A stretch of 64,000 bases of DNA from Dolomitihabitans soli (GTDB lineage: Bacteria; Actinomycetota; Actinomycetes; Streptosporangiales; Streptosporangiaceae). The position numbers were made by a program, and so were the translations under genes. Shown here piece after piece: positions 34,043 through 43,441 of this stretch. Each line of letters opens with the position of its first letter. Positions within the stretch are counted from its first letter, which is position 1. Below the pieces are notes generated by a model that was not told the origin of the DNA, did no database searches, and saw nothing but the letters and a program-made list of their open reading frames with translations. The stretch spans positions 1-64,000 of the forward strand of contig NZ_JAKNTW010000023.1 in the NCBI RefSeq assembly GCF_022213955.1, written 5' to 3'.

Positions 34043-36252
34043 GGGGTGACCCGGGAGATGGTGACGAAGGCGTTGTAGTCGGGGATCCGGGCGTCGGGGG
34101 AGCGCCGGGACTGGTCGAGCAGGACGTTGCCCTCCGGCCAGTGGACCTGCAGGTTGCCCGGGACCAGGGGGGCGCGCAGGACCCGGCCCCTGAACACCCT
34201 CCCCGCGGCCCCGGCCAGTTCGACGAGGGCGCCGTCGGGGAGGGAGAGGCGGTCGGCGTCGTAGGGGCTGATGAGGACGGCCTCCCGGGTGGCCCCGTTG
34301 AAGCCGTCGCGGCGTTCGTGGACCATGCTGTTGAACTGCTTGCCCCGGCGGGTGGCGACCATGAAGGAGCCGTCGGATCGTTCCAGCACGGGCAGTGCGA
34401 CGGGGGCGAAGTGGCCGTGGCCGTCGGAGGTGGGAAAACGGCCGCCGGGGCAGAGGTGGCGCCCGCCGTACTGCACGTTGTCGCCGAAGCGGGACAGACC
34501 GGCGATGCCTTCGTAGAACGGGACGGCGCGCTCGATGTCCTCGCGGATCTCGGCCGTGCCGGTGTAGCGGATCCTGTCGGCGAGTGCGGGACGGGCTCGG
34601 GCGGCCAGTTCGGTGAAGATCTTCCACTCGGGCCAGGCCTCGCCCACACGCGGGCCCTCGACCTCGGGGGAGAAGATGATCCGCCGCTCGGTGGAGGTCT
34701 CGGTGACGCCGCCGGCCATCTCGTAGCGGGTCTGCGCGGGCAGCAGCAGCACGTCGCCGTCGGCCGGCACGAGCATCTGCGAAGACAACACGATGTCGAC
34801 GTGCACACGGAGCTTGAGCCGCGACAGCGCCTCGCGGCAGTAACCGGGATCGGGCAGCACCTCAAGGAAGTTCCCCCCTGAGGAGATCAGTACGTCGAGG
34901 TCGCCCGAGTGGGCCGCGTCGATCATGTCCGTCGCGGTCAGTCCCGGCGCGTCGGGCACCTCAAAGCCCCATTTTTCGGTAAATATCGCTGCATTCTCCG
35001 GTGTGATCGGCAACCCGCCCGGCAACCCCGTGGCGTACGCCCCCATCTCCGCCCCGCCCTGCACCCCGCTGTGCCCCCGGATCGGCATCAGCCCGCAGTG
35101 GTCGCGCCCCACGAACCCCCGGGCGAGCGCCAGGTTCACGATCGCCCGCACGTTGTCCTCGCCGTGCGCGTGCTGGGTGATCCCCATCGACCAGACCAGT
35201 ACGGCGGAGCGCGCCTCCCCCAGCAGCCGGGCCAGCTCGTACATCTCCTGCCGGGTGGACCCCGACAGCGCCTCCAGCGACTCCCACGACAGCTCGGCCA
35301 CCGACCGCCTGGTCTCCTCGAACCCCCTCGTGTGCTCGTCGATGAAGACCTTGTCGAGCCAGTCGTTCTCCACCAGGTGCTTCAGCACCCCGTTGAGGAA
35401 CCCGATGTCACCCCCGATGTGCACGCCGAAGAAGTGATCCGTGATCTTCGTTCCGAAGACCGCCGACTCCATGTTGGACGGCACCCAGTACTTGTCCATG
35501 CCCGGCTCTCGGTAGGCGTTCACCATGGCCACGCGGGTGCCGGCCTTCTTCGCGTGGTAGAGGTACTTCATCGCGACCGGCTGGTTGTTCGACGGGTTGG
35601 ACCCGATGAAGACGATCAGGTCCGAGCCGATCCAGTCGGTGTAGGAGCAGGTCGTGGCCGCCGCGCCGATCGCCTGCTTGAGGGCCACCGTCGAAGGTGA
35701 ATGGCAGATGCGCGCGGCGTTGTCGATGGAGTTCGTGCCGAGCGCGCGCACGGCCTTCTGCGCGGCGAAGTAGTTCTCGTTCGGCATGCCGCGACTGGTC
35801 AGGTAGGCGCCGAGCCTGGCCCCCCGCACCCGCCCCGCCGCCAGATCGAGCGCGTCGTCCCAGCTCACCCGCGTGAACCCCGGCTCACCCCGGCGACGCA
35901 GCAGGGGGTACGGCAGGCGGCCCAGGTCGCGCAGCTCGGCACTGCGCCTGCCCTCCAGCCCCGAGACGTCCGTCAGGACCGAGGTGTCCATGGCGGGCAT
36001 GGTGTTCAGCTTGAGCAGGCGCAGCCGGATGTTGCACAGATGGATCTCGTCCATCGTCCAGTCGCGCATGCCACGGGTGCCGAGCGCGCAGCCGTCGCAG
36101 GTGCCCTGGTTGAGGATCCGCAGGGCGTAACGCCTGTTGCCCTTCACCGACCGGAACGCCTTCCACAGCTCCAGATAGTTGTTGGGCTTGCGTTCGCCGA
36201 GGCCGAACGGCTTCCAGCCGGCCCAGTTGCGCGGGTCGAGGCGTTTGGTCAT
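34039..36252 (-). CDS. FdhF/YdeP family molybdopterin oxidoreductase
   Basis: A 737-residue molybdopterin enzyme. NQGTCDGCALGTRG near residue 50 is the YdeP-type N-terminal signature (not a full Fe4S4 CxxCxxxC motif). NAARICHSPSTVALKQAIG contains the likely Mo-ligand cysteine, and FIGSNPSNNQPV, RGHSGVQGGAEMG and the C-terminal molydopterin-dinucleotide domain (DRLSLPDGALVELAG) complete the family pattern. Start ATG 36252 opens MTKRLDPRNWAGWKPFGLGE. Coupled to fdhD. Whether it oxidises formate or another substrate is not clear; YdeP itself is linked to acid resistance. Confidence 0.9.
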   Translation of the reverse strand: MTKRLDPRNWAGWKPFGLGERKPNNYLELWKAFRSVKGNRRYALRILNQGTCDGCALGTRGMRDWTMDEIHLCNIRLRLLKLNTMPAMDTSVLTDVSGLEGRRSAELRDLGRLPYPLLRRRGEPGFTRVSWDDALDLAAGRVRGARLGAYLTSRGMPNENYFAAQKAVRALGTNSIDNAARICHSPSTVALKQAIGAAATTCSYTDWIGSDLIVFIGSNPSNNQPVAMKYLYHAKKAGTRVAMVNAYREPGMDKYWVPSNMESAVFGTKITDHFFGVHIGGDIGFLNGVLKHLVENDWLDKVFIDEHTRGFEETRRSVAELSWESLEALSGSTRQEMYELARLLGEARSAVLVWSMGITQHAHGEDNVRAIVNLALARGFVGRDHCGLMPIRGHSGVQGGAEMGAYATGLPGGLPITPENAAIFTEKWGFEVPDAPGLTATDMIDAAHSGDLDVLISSGGNFLEVLPDPGYCREALSRLKLRVHVDIVLSSQMLVPADGDVLLLPAQTRYEMAGGVTETSTERRIIFSPEVEGPRVGEAWPEWKIFTELAARARPALADRIRYTGTAEIREDIERAVPFYEGIAGLSRFGDNVQYGGRHLCPGGRFPTSDGHGHFAPVALPVLERSDGSFMVATRRGKQFNSMVHERRDGFNGATREAVLISPYDADRLSLPDGALVELAGAAGRVFRGRVLRAPLVPGNLQVHWPEGNVLLDQSRRSPDARIPDYNAFVTISRVTP

Positions 36253-36289
36253 GGCGACATTCTCTCGCTGGTGGGGGCAAGATGGCAGT

Positions 36290-37114
36290 GTGCCCGACTC
36301 GCCGTACACCGACCTCGACCGGCCGCCGCTCTCCGCGGCGGCGATCTCGCGCGCCCTGGTCCGCCCCGGCGGCCTGTGGACCGGGGTGAGCGTCGTCGAG
36401 GAGACCGGTTCCACGAACGCCGACCTGGCGCGTGCCGCCGGCGAGGGAGCCCCGCAGGGGACCGTGCTGATCGCCGAGCGGCAGTCGGCGGGCCGGGGGC
36501 GGCTCGGACGCAGCTGGTCGGCGCCCGCGCGGGCCGCGCTGATGTTCTCCGTGCTGCTCCGTCCCAGCGTGCCGGTCGCCCGGCAGGGCTGGCTGCCGCT
36601 GCTCGCCGGGCTCGCCGCGGCCTCGGCGGTGCGCCGGATCGCCGAGGTGGACGTACGTCTCAAGTGGCCCAACGACCTGCTGATCGGCGATCGCAAGCTG
36701 GCCGGGGTGCTGGCCGAGCGGGTGGACACGGCGGTGATCATCGGCACCGGGCTGAACGTCTCCCTGCGGGCGGCGGAGCTTCCGGTCGCCACCGCCACCT
36801 CGCTGGCCGTCGAGAAGGCCCCCTGCCTCGACCGCGATCCGCTGATCAGGGGCGTGCTGAGGGAGATCGAGACCCACTACGGCGAGTGGACGCGGGCCGG
36901 CGGCGACGCCGACGCCTGCGGCCTGCGCGCCGCCTACCTGGGCGTCAGTGCGACGATCGGGATGGAGGTGCGGGTGGAGCTGCCGGGCGAACGCGCCCTG
37001 GTCGGGGTCGCCACCGGCGTCGACGAGCTGGGCCGGCTGCTGGTGACCTCCGAGGGGCGGTCCCACGCGTTGAGCGCCGGAGACGTCATCCACGTCAGAC
37101 CGCATACTCCGTGA
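36290..37114 (+). CDS. birA: Biotin--[acetyl-CoA-carboxylase] ligase
   Basis: A 274-residue ligase that attaches biotin to carboxylase carriers through biotinyl-AMP. Motifs: ETGSTNADLARAA, the biotinyl-AMP loop SAGRGRLGRSW, KWPNDLLIGDRKLAGVL and GTGLNVSL. There is no N-terminal HTH, so it is a monofunctional enzyme without repressor activity. The GTG at 36290 starts near the divergent molybdoenzyme gene, and other weak starts lie upstream. It would modify the biotin carboxylase/BCCP whose gene opens this window. Confidence 0.94.
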   Translation: MPDSPYTDLDRPPLSAAAISRALVRPGGLWTGVSVVEETGSTNADLARAAGEGAPQGTVLIAERQSAGRGRLGRSWSAPARAALMFSVLLRPSVPVARQGWLPLLAGLAAASAVRRIAEVDVRLKWPNDLLIGDRKLAGVLAERVDTAVIIGTGLNVSLRAAELPVATATSLAVEKAPCLDRDPLIRGVLREIETHYGEWTRAGGDADACGLRAAYLGVSATIGMEVRVELPGERALVGVATGVDELGRLLVTSEGRSHALSAGDVIHVRPHTP

Positions 37115-37147
37115 CGCGAGACGCCAGAACATGCCACGATTTGCCCC

Positions 37148-37660
37148 ATGGGTCTCCCTGATCACCACTTGACAGCGGGGGAGCAGCGGATCAGCTCCTT
37201 CCATCCTCACTGGAAGCGCCTCATCGCGCCCTTCCTCGCGCTCGTCCTCATCGTCGTCGCGTCCGGGGCCGGGATCTTCTTCCTCCCGGCCGACTGGGAA
37301 TATGTCGCCTACGGCCGTATCGCGATCGGCGTGGTCACCGTCATCCTGCTGACCATCTGGTCCTTCGTGCCCTATCTGCAGTGGAAGAACACGGCCTACG
37401 TGCTGACCACGCACCGCTTCACGATCAGCACCGGGGTGCTCAACAAGTCCACCGACGAGATCCCGATGACCAAGGTCAACACGGTCAGCTCCGACCAGAC
37501 CTTCGTGGAGCGGATGCTGGGCTGCGGCACGCTCACGGTGGAGTCGGCCGGTGAGCGGGGCCAGATCGCCCTGCGCGACATCCCGCGGCTCCAGGACGTC
37601 CGGGCGCAACTCTTCCGGCTCGTCGAGGACGCGTCGGACGGCGAGGCGGACGGCAGGTGA
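37148..37660 (+). CDS. PH domain-containing membrane protein (bPH2/DUF304)
   Basis: A 170-residue protein with two membrane helices (about 24-46 and 57-76) and a C-terminal bacterial PH-like domain (NTAYVLTTHRFTISTGVLNKSTDEIPMTKVNTV). This is a common actinobacterial membrane family of unknown function. It follows birA by 33 bases and may be co-transcribed. Confidence 0.85.
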   Translation: MGLPDHHLTAGEQRISSFHPHWKRLIAPFLALVLIVVASGAGIFFLPADWEYVAYGRIAIGVVTVILLTIWSFVPYLQWKNTAYVLTTHRFTISTGVLNKSTDEIPMTKVNTVSSDQTFVERMLGCGTLTVESAGERGQIALRDIPRLQDVRAQLFRLVEDASDGEADGR

Positions 37661-37704
37661 GACCCTGTGACGCCGTGGCGTAATCTCCTGGCTGGAGGGA
37701 GCAG

Positions 37705-38709
37705 ATGGGCGATGTGGAACCGGCGGACCGGCCCACCGCCGAGACGATAGAACAACTCTTCGTCGGCCCCTCGCCGCGTTACACGCGCATCGAGGTGGCG
37801 GCGCTGGCCGGCGTGTCGCAGAGCCTCGCCGAGCGCATCTGGCGGGCTCTCGGGTTCGCCACCCACGCCGACGACGCGGTGGCCTTCACCGACGCGGACG
37901 TCACCGCGCTCAAGCGCGTCCGCGGGATGCTCGACGAACGGCTCCTCGACGAGAAGACGATCATCCGGCTGACCCGGGCGCTCGGCCAGACCACGGCCAG
38001 GCTCGCCCAGTGGCAGGCCGAGATCATGGTCGGCGCGCTGCTCGACACCGGTGAGCCGCCGAGCGACGCCGACGTGGTGCGGATCATGTCCACGGCGGAG
38101 CGGTTGCTGCCCGACTTCGAACGGGTGCTCGTGCACGTCTGGCGCGCCCAGCTCGCGGCGGCCGGCACCCGCCTGCTCGCGGTCAGGGACCTCGCCGACG
38201 ACAACGTGCCCAACCGGCTGACCCTCGTCGCCGGCTTCGCCGACCTGGTGTCCTTCACCCACCTGTCGCGTGACCTGGACGAGCGGGCGCTGGCCGACCT
38301 CGTGGAGGGCTTCGAGGCGCGCGCCTCCGACGTGGTCGCCGCGGGCGGCGCCCGGATGATCAAGACACTCGGCGACGAGGTGCTGTTCACCGCCACCGAC
38401 CCGCGTACCGCCGCGATGGTCGCGCTCGATCTCGTCGAGGCGGTCAAGGACGGCGGCGAGGGCCCCGAGATCCGCGTCGGCCTCGCCTACGGGCCCGTGG
38501 TGCCGATGATGGGCGACGTGTTCGGCACCACGGTCAACCTCGCCGCCCGGCTCACCTCGCTCGCCCGGCCGGGCGCGATCCTGGTCGACGCGGGTATGGC
38601 AGAGGCGCTGGCCGGGGCCGACGGGATCGAGCTCCACAGCATCGGGCGGCGCCCGGCACGCGGGCTGGGCATGGTCCAGCCGTACGTGCTCAGGCGGGCC
38701 GCTGGTTGA
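37705..38709 (+). CDS. Class III adenylate cyclase with Rv1264-like N-terminal regulatory domain
   Basis: A 334-residue cyclase. The C-terminal catalytic domain has every expected active-site residue: D180 and D224 (metals; GFADLVSFT and LGDEVLF), K220 and D271 (adenine selection), N278 and R282 (transition state; FGTTVNLAARL). The N-terminal 160 residues are all helical with an HTH-like start (RIEVAALAGVSQSLAERIWRALG) and match the autoinhibitory, pH-sensing type of M. tuberculosis Rv1264. No membrane helix, so a soluble cyclase. It is likely a homodimer. Confidence 0.92.
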   Translation: MGDVEPADRPTAETIEQLFVGPSPRYTRIEVAALAGVSQSLAERIWRALGFATHADDAVAFTDADVTALKRVRGMLDERLLDEKTIIRLTRALGQTTARLAQWQAEIMVGALLDTGEPPSDADVVRIMSTAERLLPDFERVLVHVWRAQLAAAGTRLLAVRDLADDNVPNRLTLVAGFADLVSFTHLSRDLDERALADLVEGFEARASDVVAAGGARMIKTLGDEVLFTATDPRTAAMVALDLVEAVKDGGEGPEIRVGLAYGPVVPMMGDVFGTTVNLAARLTSLARPGAILVDAGMAEALAGADGIELHSIGRRPARGLGMVQPYVLRRAAG

Positions 38710-38743
38710 ATGACCGCCGAAGGTTTGAAAGGGAGGTAGGGCC

Positions 38744-39829
38744 ATGCCGTACGAAGTCCGAGGTGTGATCGCGCGGGGTAAGGGTGAGCAGGTTTCCGTG
38801 GAGACCGTGCTGGTGCCGGATCCCGGTCCCGGCGAGGCGGTGGTGAACGTGCAGGCGTGCGGGGTCTGCCACACGGACCTGCACTACCGGGAGGGCGGCA
38901 TCAACGACGAGTTCCCGTTCCTGCTCGGACACGAGGCGGCCGGGGTCGTCGAGGCGGTCGGGCAGGGGGTGACCTCGGTCGAGCCGGGCGACTACGTGAT
39001 CCTCAACTGGCGTGCCGTCTGCGGTGAGTGCCGGGCCTGCCTGCGCGGCCGGCCGTGGTACTGCTTCAACACGCACAACGCCAAGCAGAAGATGACGCTG
39101 GCCGACGGCACCGAGCTGAGCCCCGCGCTGGGCATCGGCGCGTTCGCGGACAAGACCCTGGTCGCGGCCGGGCAGTGCACCAAGGTCGATCGCGCAGCCG
39201 CGCCCGCAGTGGCGGGGCTGCTCGGCTGCGGGGTGATGGCCGGCCTCGGCGCGTCGCTGAACACCGGCAACGTGAGCCGGGGGGACAGCGTGGCCGTGAT
39301 CGGCTGCGGCGGCGTGGGCAACGCGGCGGTCCTCGGGGCGTCGCTGGCCGGCGCGTCGAAGATCATCGCGGTCGACGTGGACGACCGGAAGCTCGCCTGG
39401 GCCCGCGACTTCGGCGCCACCCACACGGTCAACTCGCGCACCAGCGACCCGGTGGAGACGATCCGCGAGCTCACCGGCGGGCACGGCGCCGACGTGGTGG
39501 TCGAGGCGGTCGGCCGCCCGGAGACCTACAAGCAGGCGTTCTACGCCCGCGACCTGGCCGGCACCGTGGTCCTGGTCGGCGTCCCCACCCCCGAGATGAC
39601 CCTCGAACTCCCGCTGCTCGACGTCTTCGGCCGCGGCGGCTCGCTGAAGTCCTCGTGGTACGGCGACTGCCTGCCCAGCCGCGACTTCCCGATGCTCATC
39701 GACCTCTACCTCCAGGGCCGGCTCAACCTCGACGGCTTCGTCTCCGAGACGATCGCCCTGGACCAGGTCGAGAACGCCTTCGCCAAGATGCACCGGGGCG
39801 AGGTCCTGCGCTCGGTGGTGGTGCTGTGA
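38744..39829 (+). CDS. mscR: S-(hydroxymethyl)mycothiol dehydrogenase
   Basis: A 361-residue zinc-dependent medium-chain dehydrogenase that oxidises the formaldehyde-mycothiol adduct. Catalytic zinc ligands are in GVCHTDLH and LLGHEAAG; the structural zinc lobe is [15 protein letters not shown]. The Rossmann NAD motif is [13 protein letters not shown]. Specific markers such as [23 protein letters not shown] follow the MscR subfamily. The downstream MBL hydrolase, overlapped by GTGA, is its usual partner. Its presence supports a mycothiol-using actinomycete. Confidence 0.94.
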   Translation: MPYEVRGVIARGKGEQVSVETVLVPDPGPGEAVVNVQACGVCHTDLHYREGGINDEFPFLLGHEAAGVVEAVGQGVTSVEPGDYVILNWRAVCGECRACLRGRPWYCFNTHNAKQKMTLADGTELSPALGIGAFADKTLVAAGQCTKVDRAAAPAVAGLLGCGVMAGLGASLNTGNVSRGDSVAVIGCGGVGNAAVLGASLAGASKIIAVDVDDRKLAWARDFGATHTVNSRTSDPVETIRELTGGHGADVVVEAVGRPETYKQAFYARDLAGTVVLVGVPTPEMTLELPLLDVFGRGGSLKSSWYGDCLPSRDFPMLIDLYLQGRLNLDGFVSETIALDQVENAFAKMHRGEVLRSVVVL

Positions 39830-40452
39830 GCGCCGTCCAGCGGGTGGTCACGTCGGGCACGTTCAGCCTGGACGGCGGCACCTGGGAAGTCGACAACAAC
39901 GTCTGGGTGGTCGGCTCGGGCGACGAGGTCGTGGTGATCGACGCCGCGCACGACGCGAAGGCGATCCTCGACGCCGTGGCCGGCCGGCGGATCAGCGCGA
40001 TCGTCTGCACGCACGCGCACAACGACCACATCAACGCGGCGGGCGCCCTGGTGGAGGCCACCGGCGCGCCGCTTCGGCTGCATCCGGCCGACGACGTCCT
40101 GTGGAAGATGGAGTACGGCACGGCGTTGCCGTACGAACCGCTGGCGGACGGCGAGACGCTCACGGTGGGCGAGGTCACGCTGGAGGTCCTGCACACGCCC
40201 GGTCACGCGCCGGGCGCCGTCTGCCTGTACGCGCCCGGCCTGGGGGTCCTCTTCACCGGCGACACCCTCTTCAAGGGCGGTCCGGGAGCCACCGGCCGGT
40301 CCTTCTCCTCGTTCGAGACGATCGTCGAGTCGATCCGCGGGCGGCTGCTCGCCCTGCCGTCCGAGACCGTCGTGCACACCGGGCACGGCGACTCGACGAC
40401 CATCGGCGCCGAGGCTCCTGACCTGCCCGAATGGCTGGCCAGGGGGCACTGA
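39826..40452 (+). CDS. MBL-fold metallo-hydrolase partner of MscR
   Basis: A 208-residue metallo-beta-lactamase-fold hydrolase with THAHNDH (HxHxDH zinc site), [28 protein letters not shown] and [14 protein letters not shown]. Glyoxalase II-like, and found next to mscR in many actinobacteria, it probably hydrolyses the S-formylmycothiol product (inference). The start is GTG 39826, coupled to mscR by overlap with its stop. Confidence 0.9.
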   Translation: MSAVQRVVTSGTFSLDGGTWEVDNNVWVVGSGDEVVVIDAAHDAKAILDAVAGRRISAIVCTHAHNDHINAAGALVEATGAPLRLHPADDVLWKMEYGTALPYEPLADGETLTVGEVTLEVLHTPGHAPGAVCLYAPGLGVLFTGDTLFKGGPGATGRSFSSFETIVESIRGRLLALPSETVVHTGHGDSTTIGAEAPDLPEWLARGH

Positions 40453-40517
40453 CGCGCGAGGTCCTCTCAAGGGTGTGTCCGACCTCACATAGGCATACCT
40501 AAGCTTCGTGAGTTATC

Positions 40518-40536
40518 TTAGGTGTGCCTAACCTAA
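40518..40536. promoter_or_regulatory. IdeR/DtxR iron box
   Basis: TTAGGTGTGCCTAACCTAA matches the IdeR/DtxR consensus TTAGGTTAGGCTAACCTAA closely (two or three differences), 34 bases before the bfd start. A weaker half-site-like TAGGCATACCTAA lies upstream near 40490-40502, so two adjacent sites are possible. Position suggests iron-dependent control of bfd-bfr; whether IdeR activates (as at M. tuberculosis bfrA) or represses here cannot be read. Confidence 0.85.
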
Positions 40537-40570
40537 TAAACGATCACTCTTGAGAGGGCCCTCCCCCGCC

Positions 40571-40750
40571 ATGTACGTCTGTGTCTGTCGCGCGGTGACT
40601 GAGAACGAGGTGCATGACTGCATCGCCGCAGGGGCCACGAGCGCCCGGCAGGTTCGCGACACCACGGGCGCCGGGAGCGACTGCGCATCTTGCGTGCGGA
40701 AGATCTGTGCGATGCTGAAACGGTCTGAGGACCTGATTCCGACCGCATAG
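40571..40750 (+). CDS. bfd: Bacterioferritin-associated ferredoxin
   Basis: A 59-residue [2Fe-2S] protein that releases iron from bacterioferritin. Cysteines C4, C6, C38 and C41 (MYVCVCRAVTENEV and SDCASCVRKIC) match the BFD-like fold. The ATG at 40571 is taken because the family starts right before the CxC. It is preceded by an iron box and followed by bfr after 18 bases. Confidence 0.95.
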   Translation: MYVCVCRAVTENEVHDCIAAGATSARQVRDTTGAGSDCASCVRKICAMLKRSEDLIPTA

Positions 40751-40768
40751 AGCACGAGGGGCCCGATA

Positions 40769-41251
40769 ATGCAGGGCGACAAGCAGATTATCGAGCTGCT
40801 GAACGAGCAACTCACCGCGGAGCTGACCGCGATCAACCAGTACTTCCTGCACGCCAAGATGCAGGAGAACTGGGGCTATACCAAGCTGGCTGAGTACACC
40901 CGGGCAGAGTCCATCGACGAGATGCGACACGCCGAGAAGCTCACCGACCGAATTCTCTTCCTCGAAGGTCTGCCCAACTACCAGCGGCTGGGCACGCTGC
41001 ACATCGGGCAGACCGTCGCCGAGCAGCTCAGAGCCGATCTCGACATCGAGCTGAGCGTCGTCAAGCGGCTCAAGCCCGCCATCATTCTGATGCGCGAGAA
41101 GGGCGACGCCACATCGGCTCGCCTCTTCGAGGAGATCCTTGAGGACGAGGAGCAGCACATCGACTACCTGGAGACCGAGCTCGGCCTCATCGACAGCCTG
41201 GGCGAGCAGCTCTACCTCGCCCGCTACGCCAGGCCACGGGACGCCGATTGA
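40769..41251 (+). CDS. bfr: Bacterioferritin
   Basis: A 160-residue heme ferritin. All ferroxidase ligands are present (E18, E51, H54, E94, E127, H130), as is the heme-ligand M52 in RAESIDEMRHAEKL. It forms 24-mer iron-storage shells in the cytoplasm. Co-transcribed with bfd and under the iron box. Confidence 0.97.
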   Translation: MQGDKQIIELLNEQLTAELTAINQYFLHAKMQENWGYTKLAEYTRAESIDEMRHAEKLTDRILFLEGLPNYQRLGTLHIGQTVAEQLRADLDIELSVVKRLKPAIILMREKGDATSARLFEEILEDEEQHIDYLETELGLIDSLGEQLYLARYARPRDAD

Positions 41252-41279
41252 CCGGATTCAGCCGGGAATGCCGCGACAC

Positions 41280-41309
41280 GCCTGCTGGACTCGCGTTCAG
41301 CGGGCTTTG
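41280..41309 (+). terminator. Probable terminator after bfr
   Basis: GCCTGCTG (41280-41287) pairs with CAGCGGGC (41298-41305; one G-T), with a 10-base loop, followed by TTTGT. It lies 28 bases after the bfr stop. Confidence 0.55.
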
Positions 41310-41410
41310 TCGTTCCTGGAGGATATTTCTGATGCGGCGGCCGGCCCCCGGGGTGCGGGCCGCGCACGTGTTGCGTGCTGACTATCCGTCATTTATCAGT
41401 GTTTGCCCAG

Positions 41411-41440
41411 GTCAATGGATAGGTCAATGACAAGTCAAAC
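41411..41440. promoter_or_regulatory. Triple direct repeat upstream of the two-component operon
   Basis: GTCAATG (41411), GTCAATG (41423) and GTCAAAC (41434) occur at 12- and 11-base steps, i.e. on the same helical face. Direct repeats at about 11 bases are the typical binding pattern of OmpR/PhoB-type regulators, and the gene 50 bases downstream encodes one, so autoregulation is plausible. Confidence 0.55.
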
Positions 41441-41488
41441 CGCGCGCTGTGCCCGGGAAACGATCCCCTAAGGTCCTACGATCGCTTT

Positions 41489-42157
41489 ATGACCTGCGTA
41501 CTTCTCGCCGAGGATGACACCTCGATCTCCGAGCCGCTGGCGCGCGCGTTGCGCCGTGAGGGCTATCAGGTAGAGGTGAGCCCCGACGGCCCGCAGGCCC
41601 TGGAGAGGGCTCTGTCGGGGGGAATCGATCTGATCGTTCTTGACCTTGGCCTGCCAGAGATGGACGGCCTGGAAGTCGCCCGCCGGATCCGCGCGGAGGG
41701 GCACGGCACACCCGTGCTGATCCTCACCGCCCGGGTCGACGAGGTGGACACCGTCGTCGGCCTCGACGCCGGCGCCGACGACTACGTCACCAAGCCGTTC
41801 CGCCTGGCCGAACTGCTCGCCAGGGTCCGCGCGCTGCTGCGCCGCGGCACCTCCGAGACGCCCGTCGTGCAGGGGGTGCGGATCGACGCCGACTCCCGGC
41901 GCGCCTGGATGGGCGAAAAGGAGCTGCATCTGACCACCAAGGAATTCGACCTGCTCAGGGTGCTGGTCCGCGATGCCGGGAAGGTGGTCACCCGCGAGCA
42001 GATCATGCGCGAGGTGTGGGACACCAACTGGTGGGGCTCGACCAAGACACTCGACATGCACATCTCCTGGCTGCGTCGCAAACTCGGCGACGACGCGGCG
42101 AAGCCGCGTTACATCACGACGGTGCGAGGGGTCGGCTTCCGGTTCGAGCGCGAGTAG
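41489..42157 (+). CDS. OmpR/PhoB family response regulator
   Basis: A 222-residue regulator. Receiver domain: acidic pocket D9-D10, phospho-acceptor D52 (LIVLDLGLPEMDG) and K102 (DDYVTKPF). The winged-helix DNA-binding domain follows (LTTKEFDLLRVLVRDAGKVVTREQIMREVW to YITTVRGVGFRFE). Four bases separate it from the sensor kinase gene. The signal is not recognisable. Confidence 0.95.
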   Translation: MTCVLLAEDDTSISEPLARALRREGYQVEVSPDGPQALERALSGGIDLIVLDLGLPEMDGLEVARRIRAEGHGTPVLILTARVDEVDTVVGLDAGADDYVTKPFRLAELLARVRALLRRGTSETPVVQGVRIDADSRRAWMGEKELHLTTKEFDLLRVLVRDAGKVVTREQIMREVWDTNWWGSTKTLDMHISWLRRKLGDDAAKPRYITTVRGVGFRFERE

Positions 42158-42160
42158 GGG

Positions 42161-43441
42161 ATGCGTCGCAGACTGCTGTTCTCCACCCTGGTCGTCGCGG
42201 TCATCGCGGTCGTGCTGCTGGGGGTCCCCCTTGGTGTGGTGGTCAGCCAGCTGATCGTCGACGAGGCGGGCCAGGAGTTACAGTCCGAGTCCCGGCGACT
42301 GCTGGGGGAGGTGGAGTACGCCCGAATCCAGGACGAACCCATCAACTCCGAGCAGCTAGCCCGTAACTATCCGGATCGCTACATCCAGGTGTACGAGGGT
42401 GGTAACCCCCCAACGGCGACCATCGTCGGCACCGAGCCCTCTCCCGGGCAGAAGATGACCGCGGACGCCCACTCGGAAAGCGGCGTGTGGGTGCAGGTCA
42501 GCCGTGACCGGGCGGAGGTGGAGCGGGACGTCCGCGCCCGGCTGCTGCTCATCGTCGCGCTCGCCGCCGCCGCGCTGGCGGTCGCCGTCGGGCTGGCGAT
42601 CGTGCAGTCACGCAGGCTGACGCTTCCGCTCAAGGACCTGGGGGTGATGGCGGAACGCCTGGGGTCGGGTGACGCGCGCCCGAGTAAGCACCGCTATGGC
42701 ATCCAGGAGCTCGACCGGGTCGCCGAGGTGCTCGACCGCAGCGCGACCCGCATCTCCGATCTGCTGAGCCGCGAGCGTGAGTTCGCCACGGACGCCTCAC
42801 ACCAGCTCAGAACCCCGCTGACCGGGCTGACCATGCGCCTGGAGGAGATCGTCGCGGCGGCCGACCAGCCGGGCATCGTGCGTGAGGAGGGCGAGGCGGC
42901 GATCGTGCAGGCCGAACGCCTCACCGCGGTGATCGACGAACTGCTCGCCGCGGCCCGCCGCCAGCGGCACTCCCAGGCGGCGCCCATCGAGATCGACCCG
43001 ATCCTGGCCCAGCAGGTCACCGAGTGGGAGCCCGCGTTCCGCAGATCGGGCAGGAAGCTCATACTCGACGGCGACCGGAATCTGCGGGCGATGGCGACCG
43101 AGGGCGGTCTGGGCCAGGTGCTGTCCTCGTTGCTGGAGAACTCCCTGGAGCACGGCGGCGGGCCCGTCATCGTCACCACCAGCAGCAGCGAGAAGTCGAT
43201 CGTCATCGAGGTCGCCGACCAGGGCCCCGGCATCCCCGACGACCTAGCCCCGAAGGTCTTCGAGCGCAACGTGAGCGGCGGGGGCGGAACCGGCCTGGGC
43301 CTGACCCTGGCACGCGCGCTCGCCGCCGCCGACGGAGGCCGGCTGGAACTGCTTCGGCCACGCCCGGCGGTCTTCGCCGTCTTCCTGCTTCCGGTCAAGG
43401 AGAACGGCGACCGGAACCGCGTGGTCAGCGGCCCCGCGTGA
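42161..43441 (+). CDS. Sensor histidine kinase
   Basis: A 426-residue membrane kinase. Two helices (about 5-32 and 126-150) flank a small extracytoplasmic sensor of about 95 residues. HAMP-like LPLKDLGVMAERLGSGD is next, then the H box FATDASHQLRTPLTGL with H214, N box LLENSLEHGGG, and G boxes VADQGPGIPDD and GGTGLGLTLARAL. Partner of the response regulator upstream. The 3' end overlaps the convergent GtrA gene by 17 bases. Confidence 0.94.
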   Translation: MRRRLLFSTLVVAVIAVVLLGVPLGVVVSQLIVDEAGQELQSESRRLLGEVEYARIQDEPINSEQLARNYPDRYIQVYEGGNPPTATIVGTEPSPGQKMTADAHSESGVWVQVSRDRAEVERDVRARLLLIVALAAAALAVAVGLAIVQSRRLTLPLKDLGVMAERLGSGDARPSKHRYGIQELDRVAEVLDRSATRISDLLSREREFATDASHQLRTPLTGLTMRLEEIVAAADQPGIVREEGEAAIVQAERLTAVIDELLAAARRQRHSQAAPIEIDPILAQQVTEWEPAFRRSGRKLILDGDRNLRAMATEGGLGQVLSSLLENSLEHGGGPVIVTTSSSEKSIVIEVADQGPGIPDDLAPKVFERNVSGGGGTGLGLTLARALAAADGGRLELLRPRPAVFAVFLLPVKENGDRNRVVSGPA

